Positions 36,715 to 55,373 of a DNA stretch of 64,000 nucleotides are shown here, one piece after another. This stretch comes from Limanda limanda (Eukaryota; Chordata; Actinopteri; Pleuronectiformes; Pleuronectidae): positions 12,354,498 to 12,418,497 of the forward strand of contig NC_083639.1 of the NCBI RefSeq assembly GCF_963576545.1, written 5' to 3'. A model generated the notes under the pieces. The model was not told the DNA's origin, did no database searches, and worked only from the letters and a program-made list of their open reading frames with translations. A program made the position numbers and the translations under genes. Position 1 is the first letter of the stretch, and the number at the start of each line of letters is the position of its first letter.

Positions 36715-37167
36715 CGAATGACAAAATTGCTTTTTTATATGCAGCATTCTTCATACAATTTCTTCTCACAATTTATCACATTATAAATCAGACAAATAAA
36801 TCACCCTGAAGAGAATGACACCCTCAGTATGGTAGGTCAGAGAGACCTGCAAAGGGCAAAGAGATCTGCATGAAGAAACAGTGACAAGATCACACTGCAG
36901 CTACTCTGACGTTACAAACCAATTAAAAGACAGACATGCAAGTGCACGCACTCACACACACACATGCATGCATGCACACACACAGTTATGTTTCCAAGAC
37001 TTCAGAGGATATTGACTTACATTAATTTCCTGGAGACTAATTCTAACCTTAAACATTGAAAAGACATGTCTCCATAAAGTGATTCTGTTAACCGATGTAG
37101 GTCCCCATAACATGAGTAATACCTGGTACCATAGACACACACATACACAAACACACTTACACTTACA

Positions 37168-37169
<2 letters not shown>

Positions 37170-37204
<35 letters not shown>
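37170..37204. repeat. (AC)n microsatellite
   Basis: Pure AC array of about 17 units. Confidence 0.93.
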
Positions 37205-37206
<2 letters not shown>

Positions 37207-37359
37207 ATGCACAGGTCCTCGTGGAGTTGAACAGCGTGGTTAAATCCAGGGTAAAAATGCTCTGCTCTGTGCTTGAAAATGTTTCTCTAATTACAGGGTC
37301 TTGCTGAATAAAAAGTAAACTTTAGAGGCCACTTGCAGGTCATCACAATCACTGCTACA

Positions 37360-37392
<33 letters not shown>

Positions 37393-38109
37393 TCAGTTTG
37401 TGTATGTTACATAATGCTTGTTTATCAGGGGCCAGAGGTAAGCGGCAGTGACAGCACAGAGGCCAGACGGGCAGTTTGCTGATGGTAGGTGAGTGCAGGG
37501 GGGGGGGGTTAGAGGAGAAGGGGCCACCTTGTTGGAGCCAGCTGGGACAACAGGAGAGCCTTCTCCTGGCTTTAATTGGCTCTTTGCATGGAGGAGAGGT
37601 TCATGTGGTGTCAGTCCTCCTTCCCCATCATCTCCTTTCCTCTCTCTCTTTCAGGAGGGAGCTGTGATGGGTCACTGATCAGGATTAATGACTGTCCTTT
37701 TCATTCTTTCTCTCACCCTTTCATAGTATCCCTCTTCCCTCTCATTGTTTCAGAAAAAAAAAATATGTTGTGGTTAATTGGTAAAAAGGATCATTGTAAT
37801 TATTTTATTTGCACACATAGATAACTACTATTCAAAGAATGAAACACTTCTTTTAACTTCTCTCCTTCGCAAAAGAAAATCCCACATGTGCTCCTCCGCC
37901 TCTTCCTTTTTAGAGATTCCTGAAAGCAAACTAAGGTGTACAGTTGACAGCAGGCTCTAGTGATTAAGTGTTTTCATTGGTTAATTAGCCCCTACAGCAG
38001 TAGCACACAGTCGCGGCAAACAAGGACCAACTCACCAAACGATCAAAGACACAGCCTGTCAGGAGGCTCAAACACTCCCTGTACCTGTGGGACAGTCACA
38101 CAGAGACAC

Positions 38110-38140
<31 letters not shown>

Positions 38141-38679
38141 GGCAGAAACACACACTCATCACGTATCGTACCTGTGGGAGACTCCCTCGTGTCTCTGTTT
38201 CCTGCAGCTGAAGTTTTGCACACATGGGACACATTTTAACAAGACCACACTCTGCGACAGCTGCATGGATGGGTGCACACAAAAAGACACTTGCTCCAAA
38301 CACTTAATCAGCACTGAAAGGAGGGCACGAAGAACAGAATAAGCATTTTTCTCCTCCTGCCTCAGGTGAATATGGATTTTTTTAAAGATACAGCATAGGC
38401 CTGTATTAAACTTCAGTTAACTGAGTTAACTCAAATTGGGTTAAAAGGGCAGTTTTTGACTTGATATGAAAGAAGATGACTGTCAACTTAACTGAGGCCT
38501 TGTGCACAAGGACAATTTCCACCCTACAACTAATGAAACAGTGGAATATTGTAAGAGAAGATGTTAGAGAAAAAAAATGTACACAATAGTGATAAAATTT
38601 GACATTATTCACAATATTTGATGTCATAAGATTTACCCGGATTTACCTGAAGTTGCAGCTGCCTGAGTTATCTTATTTT

Positions 38680-38980
38680 GGTGAGTATATCGCAGCTGTC
38701 GATCATTGACGCTTCATCCCTGTTTTTAAAACATCAAATAACTAATCATAACCAAACGTACTGGAGAAATGAGATCGGTGACATCACATGACATCAGTGT
38801 GATAAGAACTGATTAAGATGACCCAATGCAATCTCTGGAAAAAAAATTGTTTGATGTTTACTTTAACTTTTGAGTTTGGCCCATGTCCAGTCTGCTTACA
38901 TGGAGGAGGCAAGACAAGATATTTTGGCTTCACTCTTTGGGAGATGTCTTTTCTTGCATCTTTTAATAGAGTCTGATTTG
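38680..38980 (+). mobile_element. Decayed copy of the CATAGACTGTATATAAAG-type MITE
   Basis: Shares ordered landmarks with the element at 6043-6451: 'tgtcgatcattgacgc' (compare 'gtcaatcatgacg'), 'ttttgagtttggcccatgtc' (compare 'tttggctcatgtcc'), 'catggaggaggca' and 'gatattttggcttcactctt' (compare 'gatgttttggcttcac'). Both ends are too worn to define. Confidence 0.55.
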
Positions 38981-41800
38981 TACACAAAATATGTAGGTAG
39001 ACCAAGCATGCGATTAGCTTAGCTTGGCACAGAAAATGGAAACAGGTTAACATCTCACTTATGTAAAAAACTGCTGGGTTTATCCATCATCTAAAAATTG
39101 ATATAAATGTTTTGTAAAAGATTAGTTCATCGTTAACTAAAGGCTTATAAATGACTTATGACTGAACGTAATTATTAAGTGTACGAAATCCGGATCCAGT
39201 TAATTAAAATATGGTTTAATCAGGGATTTGTTGGGACTTGGTATTCGATCTACTGAGTGCCATTCTAGCTTCCAATGACATTCACCATGTTTCAAGGGTT
39301 AATGAAGGTTTAACTACAGAGCATAGATTACAGGAACAACTGACAGAGTAGGGAAGTAATACCATTCTTCTATCTATGTGTTGGCATTTTCAAGAAATTT
39401 CCTTTTCTAGTCACATCTCAATCGGTGATGCAAGAAGCAGCTGCTGCTTCCTGACAACTTTCAAAGCTCTTATCACAACAGATTGTTTATTGAGAAAGGA
39501 ATGGAAACACCAGGAGAAGTGTTGCTGTGTGTACCTGGTGTGGATCTGGTACGTCATCAAGACTGGCTCAGGTCTGTGCTGACTCGTGGCTTTGCTGTGC
39601 CTGCGTTTGCCTTATGGAAGCCTCTTCTTCATCTCAGCCACAGGGATCTTCATTTCTCTGTGGGCCTGCCCTCTGCCACCATCTGCATGCTCACCGCTAC
39701 AGAATCAGAGATTCAATATCAATAAACATGATTACGTCACAGATATTGGCAGATATAATAGCAGATATTGTTTTCAATGTCTTTGATTGGGTGAGGAGGA
39801 GAGGTCATTCTCCACCTGAAGCTCCTCTCTCCTCTCCTCTCCTTCCCCTGTGCCCCTCTGTCCTGCTGCCCGGACGTCACATTCTGCTCCCCTTCACCTT
39901 CACCTGTAGCTGGCGATAGCGCCCCAGGCATCTCCGCACTTTGGTCACACATCAACAGCAATATGTCCAGTTATAGTGATCAGTAAGGATCTTCATATGT
40001 TCAAGCGAGGGAATGAGTTCCATGTGGCGATGATAATTATTCTTCATTCGATCATGGCCGAATATGTGATTTAAGCACTGTAAGACAGAGGGAAATGAGG
40101 GGAGATGATCATAATAATTATCAGAACAAGTCTGCCATTGGGCGAGAGTGTGTGTGGTGTTCGAGTGTTGCTGTGCGTACGTGAACGGGCCTACGACGAG
40201 GCTATCAGTGGACATTAAGGCTAAACACTGTGTACTTGATGCTGTTTTTAGTCTAATAGGAATGTCGGGGCTTGCAGACACTTGGATGACACCACACGAG
40301 CAGTTGTTACGTCTGAAGAAGCGGTCACGATTGAATTCAATTGTATTGGATTCTGCTGCAACGCTGTCTACCCCTGACACTCCATAGGTGTTTTGTGGAC
40401 TCAAACACTTTTCTGTGAACTATCCCTTTAAAATATTACGAGGCAAACTGTGCAAACCCCAGCAGACACATTATTCTAGTTTTATGCTCTGAGAAGGTAC
40501 AATTTTAATAACTGATGGTAACTTTACTGAAATGAATGTGTACATTACAAGGTTTTTCTCGACACTGTCTCAATCCCATACTCTCTCCTCCTCTATGTTC
40601 AACCAGTTGACGCTGATGGCCGTCCACCCTCAGCCCGATTGTGCCCAAGTTTTCTGCCTCTTAAGAGAAACTTTCTCTTTGCCCATGTTGGGGCTCGGGG
40701 TCTTTGTAAATAATGTTATAAAACCTATGATCTAAACCTGCTCTATGTGCCCTGAGATAAATTCTGTTTCAATTTGTGGCTTACTATGCATTTATATAGA
40801 ATAACATTGTGTGTTAAATTTGTGGTGCAAGAACAAACATTATTTCATCTTTTTGTCCTTTAATCAATTCACTGATAAATAACAGTGAAACGAACTATTA
40901 CATCACAAATCCCTCTTTTATGAGATACTCATGTTATAGTGGGAGCAGTTAAAAATTCTCAACAGGCCATCATTGTGTGATGCATTCTGTTCATGTATTA
41001 ATTGGGACTGTTAACCCCTTCTGTCTAAGGCTGCATAAGATGCGGGTCAATTGTCTCGAAGTCATTTTTGACAAAATAATTGTTTAAAATTCTGATTGTG
41101 AATGCTGCTGATGGACGCCACAAAGAACGGAGCACACTAAGCATACCTGCCTCGGTGCTAGTCGCTGGCCCACAGCACTAAAGAACAGTAATGGTTCTAA
41201 TTCCAATAAAGAGAAAATCCAAGGTCACATTGTGAACTTCCTCCCTATCAGAAGACCACAAAGACTGGCTGGGAGAGTGCATAATATCCTCACAGCTATT
41301 TTTACCCTCAAATTAAAATCTATGACATGTTGAAATGACTGCAGTGTGCAAGAGGGGTATTCAAAGCAGACACTAATGACGCTTATTAATGGCGTGAATG
41401 AAGTCTTGACAGGTCGTGTGTCATTCTGCGCGCAATGCTCCACTGGCATAATGGCTAATGTAAGTGGGGATAATTATATATATTATACCCTGTCTTATGG
41501 TATTTTGGCAGGAGTATGAGGAGCCAGGCAGTTAGAGAAAAGAGTGAAAGCGCCTTCTCTTTTTGAGACAGCGATGTGCACGTGTGTGTTTGTGTGTGCG
41601 CACAGGCATGCATGTGTTCACCTCCCATCCATCCTCAGCAGTGGTCCAGAGGATGAATAAGAGTAAGACAACAGCACCAAACAGTGGCTGAACAAGATGC
41701 CTGCATAAAGAGAGAGGCATCAGATATGCATCACTCACAACCAGATCTTTAAAACATTTTGTTACCGGCAACCATTGATGTTCACAGTCACTTAATATCT

Positions 41801-41826
41801 GTGTGTGTGTGTGTGTGTGTGTGTGC

Positions 41827-41884
<58 letters not shown>

Positions 41885-41899
41885 GTGTGTGTGTGTGTG
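41801..41899. repeat. (GT)n array, interrupted
   Basis: About 49 GT units with two single-base interruptions (gctt and gc). Confidence 0.96.
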
Positions 41900-41983
41900 A
41901 TAGAGGGTGCTGAACAAATTTAGAGAGAGATAAATGTCTTTCTTTGACTGAACAAATGTAGAGTACATTGGGAAAGTGATTAA

Positions 41984-42098
<115 letters not shown>

Positions 42099-43079
42099 AT
42101 GTATTGTGATTTGCCTGCTTTGTCTTAGGCAGAGAGACAATGGCCATTAAATCTATATTAGAGGCCCTGAGATGTGAGGAAGCACCTCGTGCATCAGAAG
42201 AGAGAATTATTCAAGAGGAGGAAAAAAGGGAAGATATTGGCAAAAATGAAAAGATTATAATGTTAAGATACATCAAATAGAAAGAAAGGGAGTAGATATT
42301 ATTTGTATTAGTATTATTAGCATTGTTAGCGTTATTAAATATAAAAGCTGGCTTCATTTTGTCAATAAATATTTTTTGTGTTTCAACAAAATATTGTGAC
42401 CTTTCTCTTGTTTTTTGAAAGTTGCTGTTTTTTAATTTCACCTGATAATGATGATGACGATGATGATGGTTATTCCTGCTAAACATTATATAGGTTTCTC
42501 TACAATACAACAAGCCTATCATGTTATTAATCATAATAAATCATTATTCCAAACAAATATACACATAGTAGATGTTTGTAAAACATATTTGGCCATAAGT
42601 TCAAAATGGTAAATTAATGCATTTGCAATTTCTTAGAATTTTCTTGTCTTCTCTGCTGATTCAAAGTGAGTTCAGAGCCACAGACGTCAGAGCCATGCAG
42701 GGACAGCTGTGAGGGGCTGTGGAGAGCTGATGATGGCAGGGTGTGGAGGGCTGGAGGGGGGGGGGGGGGGCTGGATCTTAGTGGATCTCCCCTCTCTATG
42801 ATGTTGGCGGAGGAGAGTTGGCTAATTGGAGGCCTGGCGGTAAAAGCTGTTCATTAATGCCTCTGCCTCTCGCTCCCCCTGCTCAAACACCTTGCCTCAT
42901 TTATTTCCGTATTTACCCACTCCCCCCCCCCCCTCCAGTCCCAACGCAGGACCTCAGAACACAGGAAAGGATCAACATGGAATGAGGGGCTGAAGAAAGG
43001 GGGAAGGAGGGAAAGAGAGGTGGCGAAGGGGAGAAAGAGAGGGAGCGAGAGAGAGAAAGAGAGAGAGAAAGGGTAACTT

Positions 43080-43220
43080 ATGCTCAGTGGGAATTAACAA
43101 AGCACTTAGTAATTAAATCTAAATTGACATTCTGGTAATTAGCCTCTTGATTAGGAGCAATAACACAATTAGCCAACCAGTCTTTGCTAATTGTTAATTA
43201 GTATAAGCAAAGTTATTGTG
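43080..43220. promoter_or_regulatory. Candidate conserved non-coding element
   Basis: Dense TAATTA/ATTAG words in a short repeat-free block: 'cttagtaattaaatctaaat', 'ctggtaattagcctcttgat' and 'gctaattgttaattagtata'. This resembles homeodomain-bound enhancers; the role is inference. Confidence 0.3.
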
Positions 43221-44519
43221 TGTGTGGCAGAGGGAGGCATGTAAAAGAACAAATGTTAATCTGTCTCTCTTTCAACAGCCGCGTCCCCTTTCTTTTTCCG
43301 TGCTGCCTCTCTATTGAGCTAGGAGGCAGGTTCATTGGCTCGCTCTTCACTGAGGCTGCATTCACAGGCAGCAGTCAGTAATTAGCTAAAAGTCTTATCA
43401 AGGATATCATCAGAGAGAGGATGAACCACGCTGGCACATCTCCATGTCCCACCACCTTCGCCCAAACATTCCTCTTCCTCCCGCCTGCTCTCCACGAGGT
43501 GTCATATAGGGGGTGGGGGGGTATTTGTTCTGAACAAAGATGGGATGCGGATTAAATACAATCATGAAAGGGGAAAAGAAGCCACGGTGCTGGAGATGAA
43601 TCTTAAGGAGATGTAATTCATCTAAAAGGTTTTAGTTTATGAGGAAGAGGAGCAGAACACCTCATTAAAGCCGGCGAGAGGAGAGAGGACACGGGAAAAT
43701 AGATGAACGGACAATAAAGATGTTCCAGGAAATGGAATTTACATTGGCCTCAGGTGAAACATGGGTTATTTTCAATTAAGATGGACTTAGCAGAACAATA
43801 AATTTAATTTACACAGTCCTCTTACACAAACCCAAAGTTAGTGAGGGCCAACTCGACCGGTTTTTCATAGACAGACATGCAGGAACTCAGAATCTCCTTT
43901 TTCAATAACTTCCCCCATTCATCTCGTCACTCTTCCACTCATCTGTAAACACAGCAGCTGCACCTCAGCAGTAAACATGGCTGCACTGCTGATCTGCTTT
44001 AACTCGCCCAAATGGTTGATACACTGGTCAAGAGTGTGGAAGATACACACTGGTATCAGCAGCTCCACATACATTCACATACACAGATACACACTCCGAC
44101 ACACCAAATCCAACCCGTGCACTGATAACCCTACACGTGAGTGTGTGTGTGTGTGCACACATGTGGATAAGAGCATGCACCCAGTTCCAGATTAGCTGGT
44201 CTCCCCAACACAAATATTTGGCAGCAGGATGAGCTGTCTCAGGACGCACCGGAACATGAAATTAACTAGGGAAGGTGGAGGTTCCAGCAGAGCTACAGCA
44301 GCCCTGCTGAGAGGAGAGGTGCACCCTGGGAGAAAGAAGCAGAGCGGTGGCCGTTCCAGTTCCACCTTAACCATCCTGCAGAGTGAAAGGGAAGTTAAAA
44401 GTTATGATGTACATTTTGTACATTTAAACTCAGTTTCTTGTAATGGAATTTGCAGATTGACAATGTAAAAAGAGTGTGTTTGTTAGTGAGTAGGTATTAT
44501 AGAGTCTGTCTTGCCATGG
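43221..44519. other. Intergenic DNA, nothing recognised
   Basis: Repeat-poor sequence without supportable exons; a short CA/TG patch lies at 44,140-44,165. Confidence 0.5.
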
Positions 44520-44800
44520 CTCCTGCTGTGTCCCACCCACTGTGGCTCTAATTGGATCCTTATTACCAGGCCAGCCTCCATCCCAGGAATGATGGATTCA
44601 TACCACGCTGAATTCCATTAATCATTCCTTATTCACAGTCCACTCTGAGGCGAGGGCAAATTCATTTCTCGGCGCACCGAGCGCCACCATAATGAATATT
44701 CATGAGAGGAAATTTGGGGTCAGGCCTAATAAGGGAGGTAATTTGTAATTTGTGCTGTTCCCGCTCGGGTCTTGTTCGGCAGGTTAACCTATAGAACAGA
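44520..44800. promoter_or_regulatory. Candidate conserved non-coding element
   Basis: Repeat-free stretch with 'ggctctaattggatccttat', 'ccattaatcattccttattc', 'cataatgaatattcatgaga' (octamer/POU-like) and 'aagggaggtaatttgtaatt'. Regulatory role is inference from texture and motif density. Confidence 0.3.
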
Positions 44801-46049
<1,249 letters not shown>

Positions 46050-46275
46050 AGTGTGTACCTCGGCCAAGGACCAACAGTCCCCTTAAATTCAATCAACCAA
46101 ATTTCACACACTCATTTATTTCAGTTCTCTAAATGTGTCTGATTGTTTCATTAAGATCCATGAATTATTCCCTAGGAAAATGATGAAAATGTAGAAAAAT
46201 GCCCTCGCCACCTTGCAATGTGACAGAAAGTGAAAATAAATCCTGGATCCGCCCCCTTGGACAGGGGCAGAGGTA
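46050..46275 (+). repeat. Second copy of the fish repeat found in the mdfi intron
   Basis: Landmarks are 'tgtacctcggccaagg', 'caaatttcacacactcattt', 'aagatccatgaattattccc' and 'atcctggatccgccccc'. The order matches the copy at 3190-3490, but this one keeps the 5' part and loses the 3' part. Confidence 0.65.
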
Positions 46276-47694
46276 AAATCAGTCAATTTTTGTATAGCAC
46301 CTTTTATACTATTATGCTGCAGTAACATCAATGTTTTATTTGTATATAACAACATTAGAAAAAAAGATTGATCAGATGTCATGTATAGCATGTTTGATAC
46401 ATATTTATACAGGCAGCAAAGAAATAAAAGTTACATGATACATATAGAGCGGTACGATTTTAAATAAAATATATAGCCAGCAGTATGTATTTAATCTTAG
46501 CATCACCTGGATGACCTGCAACATTAACATGCTGCTTACAGGTGAATGCATCAATAATTGAACAGTCTGAAAGGAATCGTGCGGAATAATGGGTTCTTTC
46601 ACTTGAATACATGTTGGTGCTGAATGATATTTCCATGAATGTTTGTATTTTTACTGTCTGATTTTTGTGATTACTTGTTGCACAGTTGCAGAAACAAATG
46701 CAGGGAGATGTACAGGAGAGGACCAGCCTGTTTCCTGAGAGGTCTCAACTGAAGCCGTGCTGAGCTGAACTCTGACGGAACCAGAGGGACAACAGAGGAG
46801 CCGCACTCTGCAAAGACAAACCATTGAAGGTCTAAATAAGTAACACGGTTACGTCTTGGGAGTGGAGGTGAGCGGACTGGTCTGTGTTCCGCCGTCCTCT
46901 CATGTATAATACATCTCTCTCTGTTTCACCCAAGGTTCAGAAGCCTAGGGCCCCAGAGACCAACCCAGTCTTTTAAAGATATGTGCTCACTTAATCACTG
47001 AAGAAAAGGGCCCCTGGAGCTAGCCTAATATTATAATTAATTAATTCAACCAAAAAGGGGTATTAAATTTCCTCCCTCTTAGGATATCAGCTGAATACAT
47101 TGACCTTTGTTGAAAATCGCCCTCTAATTCGAATCAGGTTTTCGAACCATTTACAGATGAAACTTGTTTCTTTTTCTCTCCTCCCGTCTCTCGGTTCTCT
47201 TTTCCGTACGAGTTTTGAGGGGAAGAGTCAGACGAGGTTGACACGTTTGTGTGTGAGAGCATAAGTTTGTCATGTCTTCATTTCGTGTCTTCTCAGATTT
47301 GTGTGTCTCTGCCGTGCGCATTTGTGCGATGGTGTGTGCACCTATGTAAGTGTGAGTGTGCACAGACTTGCTTGTGAGTGCGAGTGATCCCTGGTTTTAT
47401 CTCTGTGCCGTAACACAGAGAAGAACAGAAACTTTTCTTATTACCGGAGAGAGTGGTAGAATAGCAGGCAGCTAAGTCTCTGTCTATCTCTGTCTCTCTC
47501 TCAGCAGTGTAGCTGACTCCCCAGTGTACTGCGGGTCTTCAGTAACTCTGACTGAAGTTCAGAGGGGTTAGGTAGTATACTCAGGAGGAAGGGGGGAGGC
47601 AGGGGGAGGAAGACGAGGAGGAGGGGGGTTAAGTAGGATTGGAACAGTGGCAGTTTTAAAACAGAACTTTAAATCTCCACCTACGAGAGAGATG
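46276..47694. other. Intergenic DNA, nothing recognised
   Basis: Unique-looking sequence with no supportable exon; purine-rich near 47,580-47,630. Confidence 0.5.
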
Positions 47695-54163
<6,469 letters not shown>

Positions 54164-54800
54164 TTTATTCTCTATCGTTCATTCAATCATTTATGGTTCT
54201 TAAAAGAGGTTGATGTAAAGGGGAAAATAACTTGTCCTCCATCAAGTGAGACAATGAACTCCGTTGTCCTTGTATCTGATAACTTCAATCTAATTAACTG
54301 CTGGTTTTTGTCCCTTGTTCAATTATGATTCAGAGCCACCTTCATGGAAACAAGGCCAAGTGCGCTATATAACTCCTGACCTGGCAGTGCTGACTCCCCC
54401 CTTGTAAATGCTCAGTCTGTCAGGCAAACTTTCAAACTGCTCAGGTTATCTTGTACGCGCTTGTGTGTGTGTGTTTGTGTGTGTGTTTGTGTGTGTGTGT
54501 GCGCGCGAGTGTAGACGGTTGCACTGTCCTGAATTTTTTCAACTGTGTGAGATTCGTGTACCTTTTTATGCTTGTACCATAATTATCTGAGTGTCACCAG
54601 TGTGTGTTTGTGTGCAGCATGCTGTGAGTTTGTGCTGGGTGAATGTCTGCTGTGATGTCTGGTGGCTGATTTCTTTTCTCCTGTATGTGCTGCACGTGTG
54701 TCACAGTTTGCGCTGTCACTCTAACGTGCTTACTACACCCTCTGTGAAACCTCTGGATGTGCTTCTATGTGTGTAAGTGTGTGTCAGTGTGTACATGTGT
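54164..54800 (-). other. tfeb: Probable tfeb 3' UTR
   Basis: Sequence downstream of the tfeb stop on the - strand. AATAAA (tttatt on the + strand at 54,164-54,169) is a plausible polyadenylation signal. The region contains TG-rich arrays (about 54,460-54,502 and others). The true transcript end is not determined. Confidence 0.35.
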
Positions 54801-55373
54801 CTACAGTATGTCTCCATCCTCTATGCTGAAGCTGGATCTGCGGCTGGAGTCGATCGAGGCCTCGGGGGACATCGCGGAGAGCAGCGGGTCTCCACCCATT
54901 GGGGACAGGGGCTCGTCCATCATCAGGAAGCTTAGGTCGGTTCTCCTCCCTTGGACGTCCAGTCCGCTCAGGTCGCCCAGCCCCGACATGCCGTCTGAGA
55001 AGCCGGGTATACCATCGCACAAGTCCAGCGACTGGGCATAGTCAAAGGGCTGGGAGCTGCCTACAGCCGGGTACTGGATGGGCGCTTGCTGCTGGAGGTG
55101 CTGGGGGAGCTGCTGCATCTGCCTTTGCTGTAGCTGACCCTGGCCCTGAAGTTGAAGGTGGTTTTGCGGGAGGAAGTGGTGCTGGTGGGGCTGGGGCTGA
55201 GCCTGGTTCCGGGGAAGGTGCTGGGGCTGGTGGTGGGCTTGTATTTGAGGGTGAGAAAGCTTATCCTCTGGGCTTAACTCTTGTTTGATATAGGGAGACA
55301 TCAGGTCAGACAGGTTCAGGCCAGAGGGAGAGGCGTTGGGCAGACCATGTACATGAGCCTGCATCTCCAACTC
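54801..55373 (-). CDS. tfeb: tfeb last exon: zipper end, Gln/His-rich region and phospho-serine C-terminus
   Basis: Acceptor AG at 55,374-55,375 (tctacag); reading frame GAG TTG GAG ATG to the stop at 54,801-54,803, 190 residues. It begins [19 protein letters not shown], the conserved sequence after the zipper, followed by [13 protein letters not shown] (a likely sumoylation-type IKQE motif). Then comes a long Gln/His/Pro-rich region unlike the Pro-rich mammalian one, an acidic stretch, [20 protein letters not shown] and [18 protein letters not shown]. Human TFEB ends in the same style. Open frames on the + strand across this exon are shadows. Confidence 0.96.
   Translation of the reverse strand, partial: ELEMQAHVHGLPNASPSGLNLSDLMSPYIKQELSPEDKLSHPQIQAHHQPQHLPRNQAQPQPHQHHFLPQNHLQLQGQGQLQQRQMQQLPQHLQQQAPIQYPAVGSSQPFDYAQSLDLCDGIPGFSDGMSGLGDLSGLDVQGRRTDLSFLMMDEPLSPMGGDPLLSAMSPEASIDSSRRSSFSIEDGDIL

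Larger units (their letters stand above)
35536..38679. other. Intergenic DNA with AT and CA arrays
   Basis: No gene seen. AT arrays lie at 36,645-36,714, CA arrays at 37,170-37,204, 37,369-37,392 and 38,119-38,140, and there is a G run at about 37,499-37,508. Confidence 0.55.

Noticed and set aside
39376..39920. Hydrophobic open frames resembling a membrane protein
   Set aside because: The hydrophobic register is broken by a stop, the other registers are unrelated, and no splice-supported exon or family match was seen.
54899..55288. Gly/Ala-rich open frame on the + strand
   Set aside because: It is the antisense of the Gln/His-rich part of the tfeb last exon.
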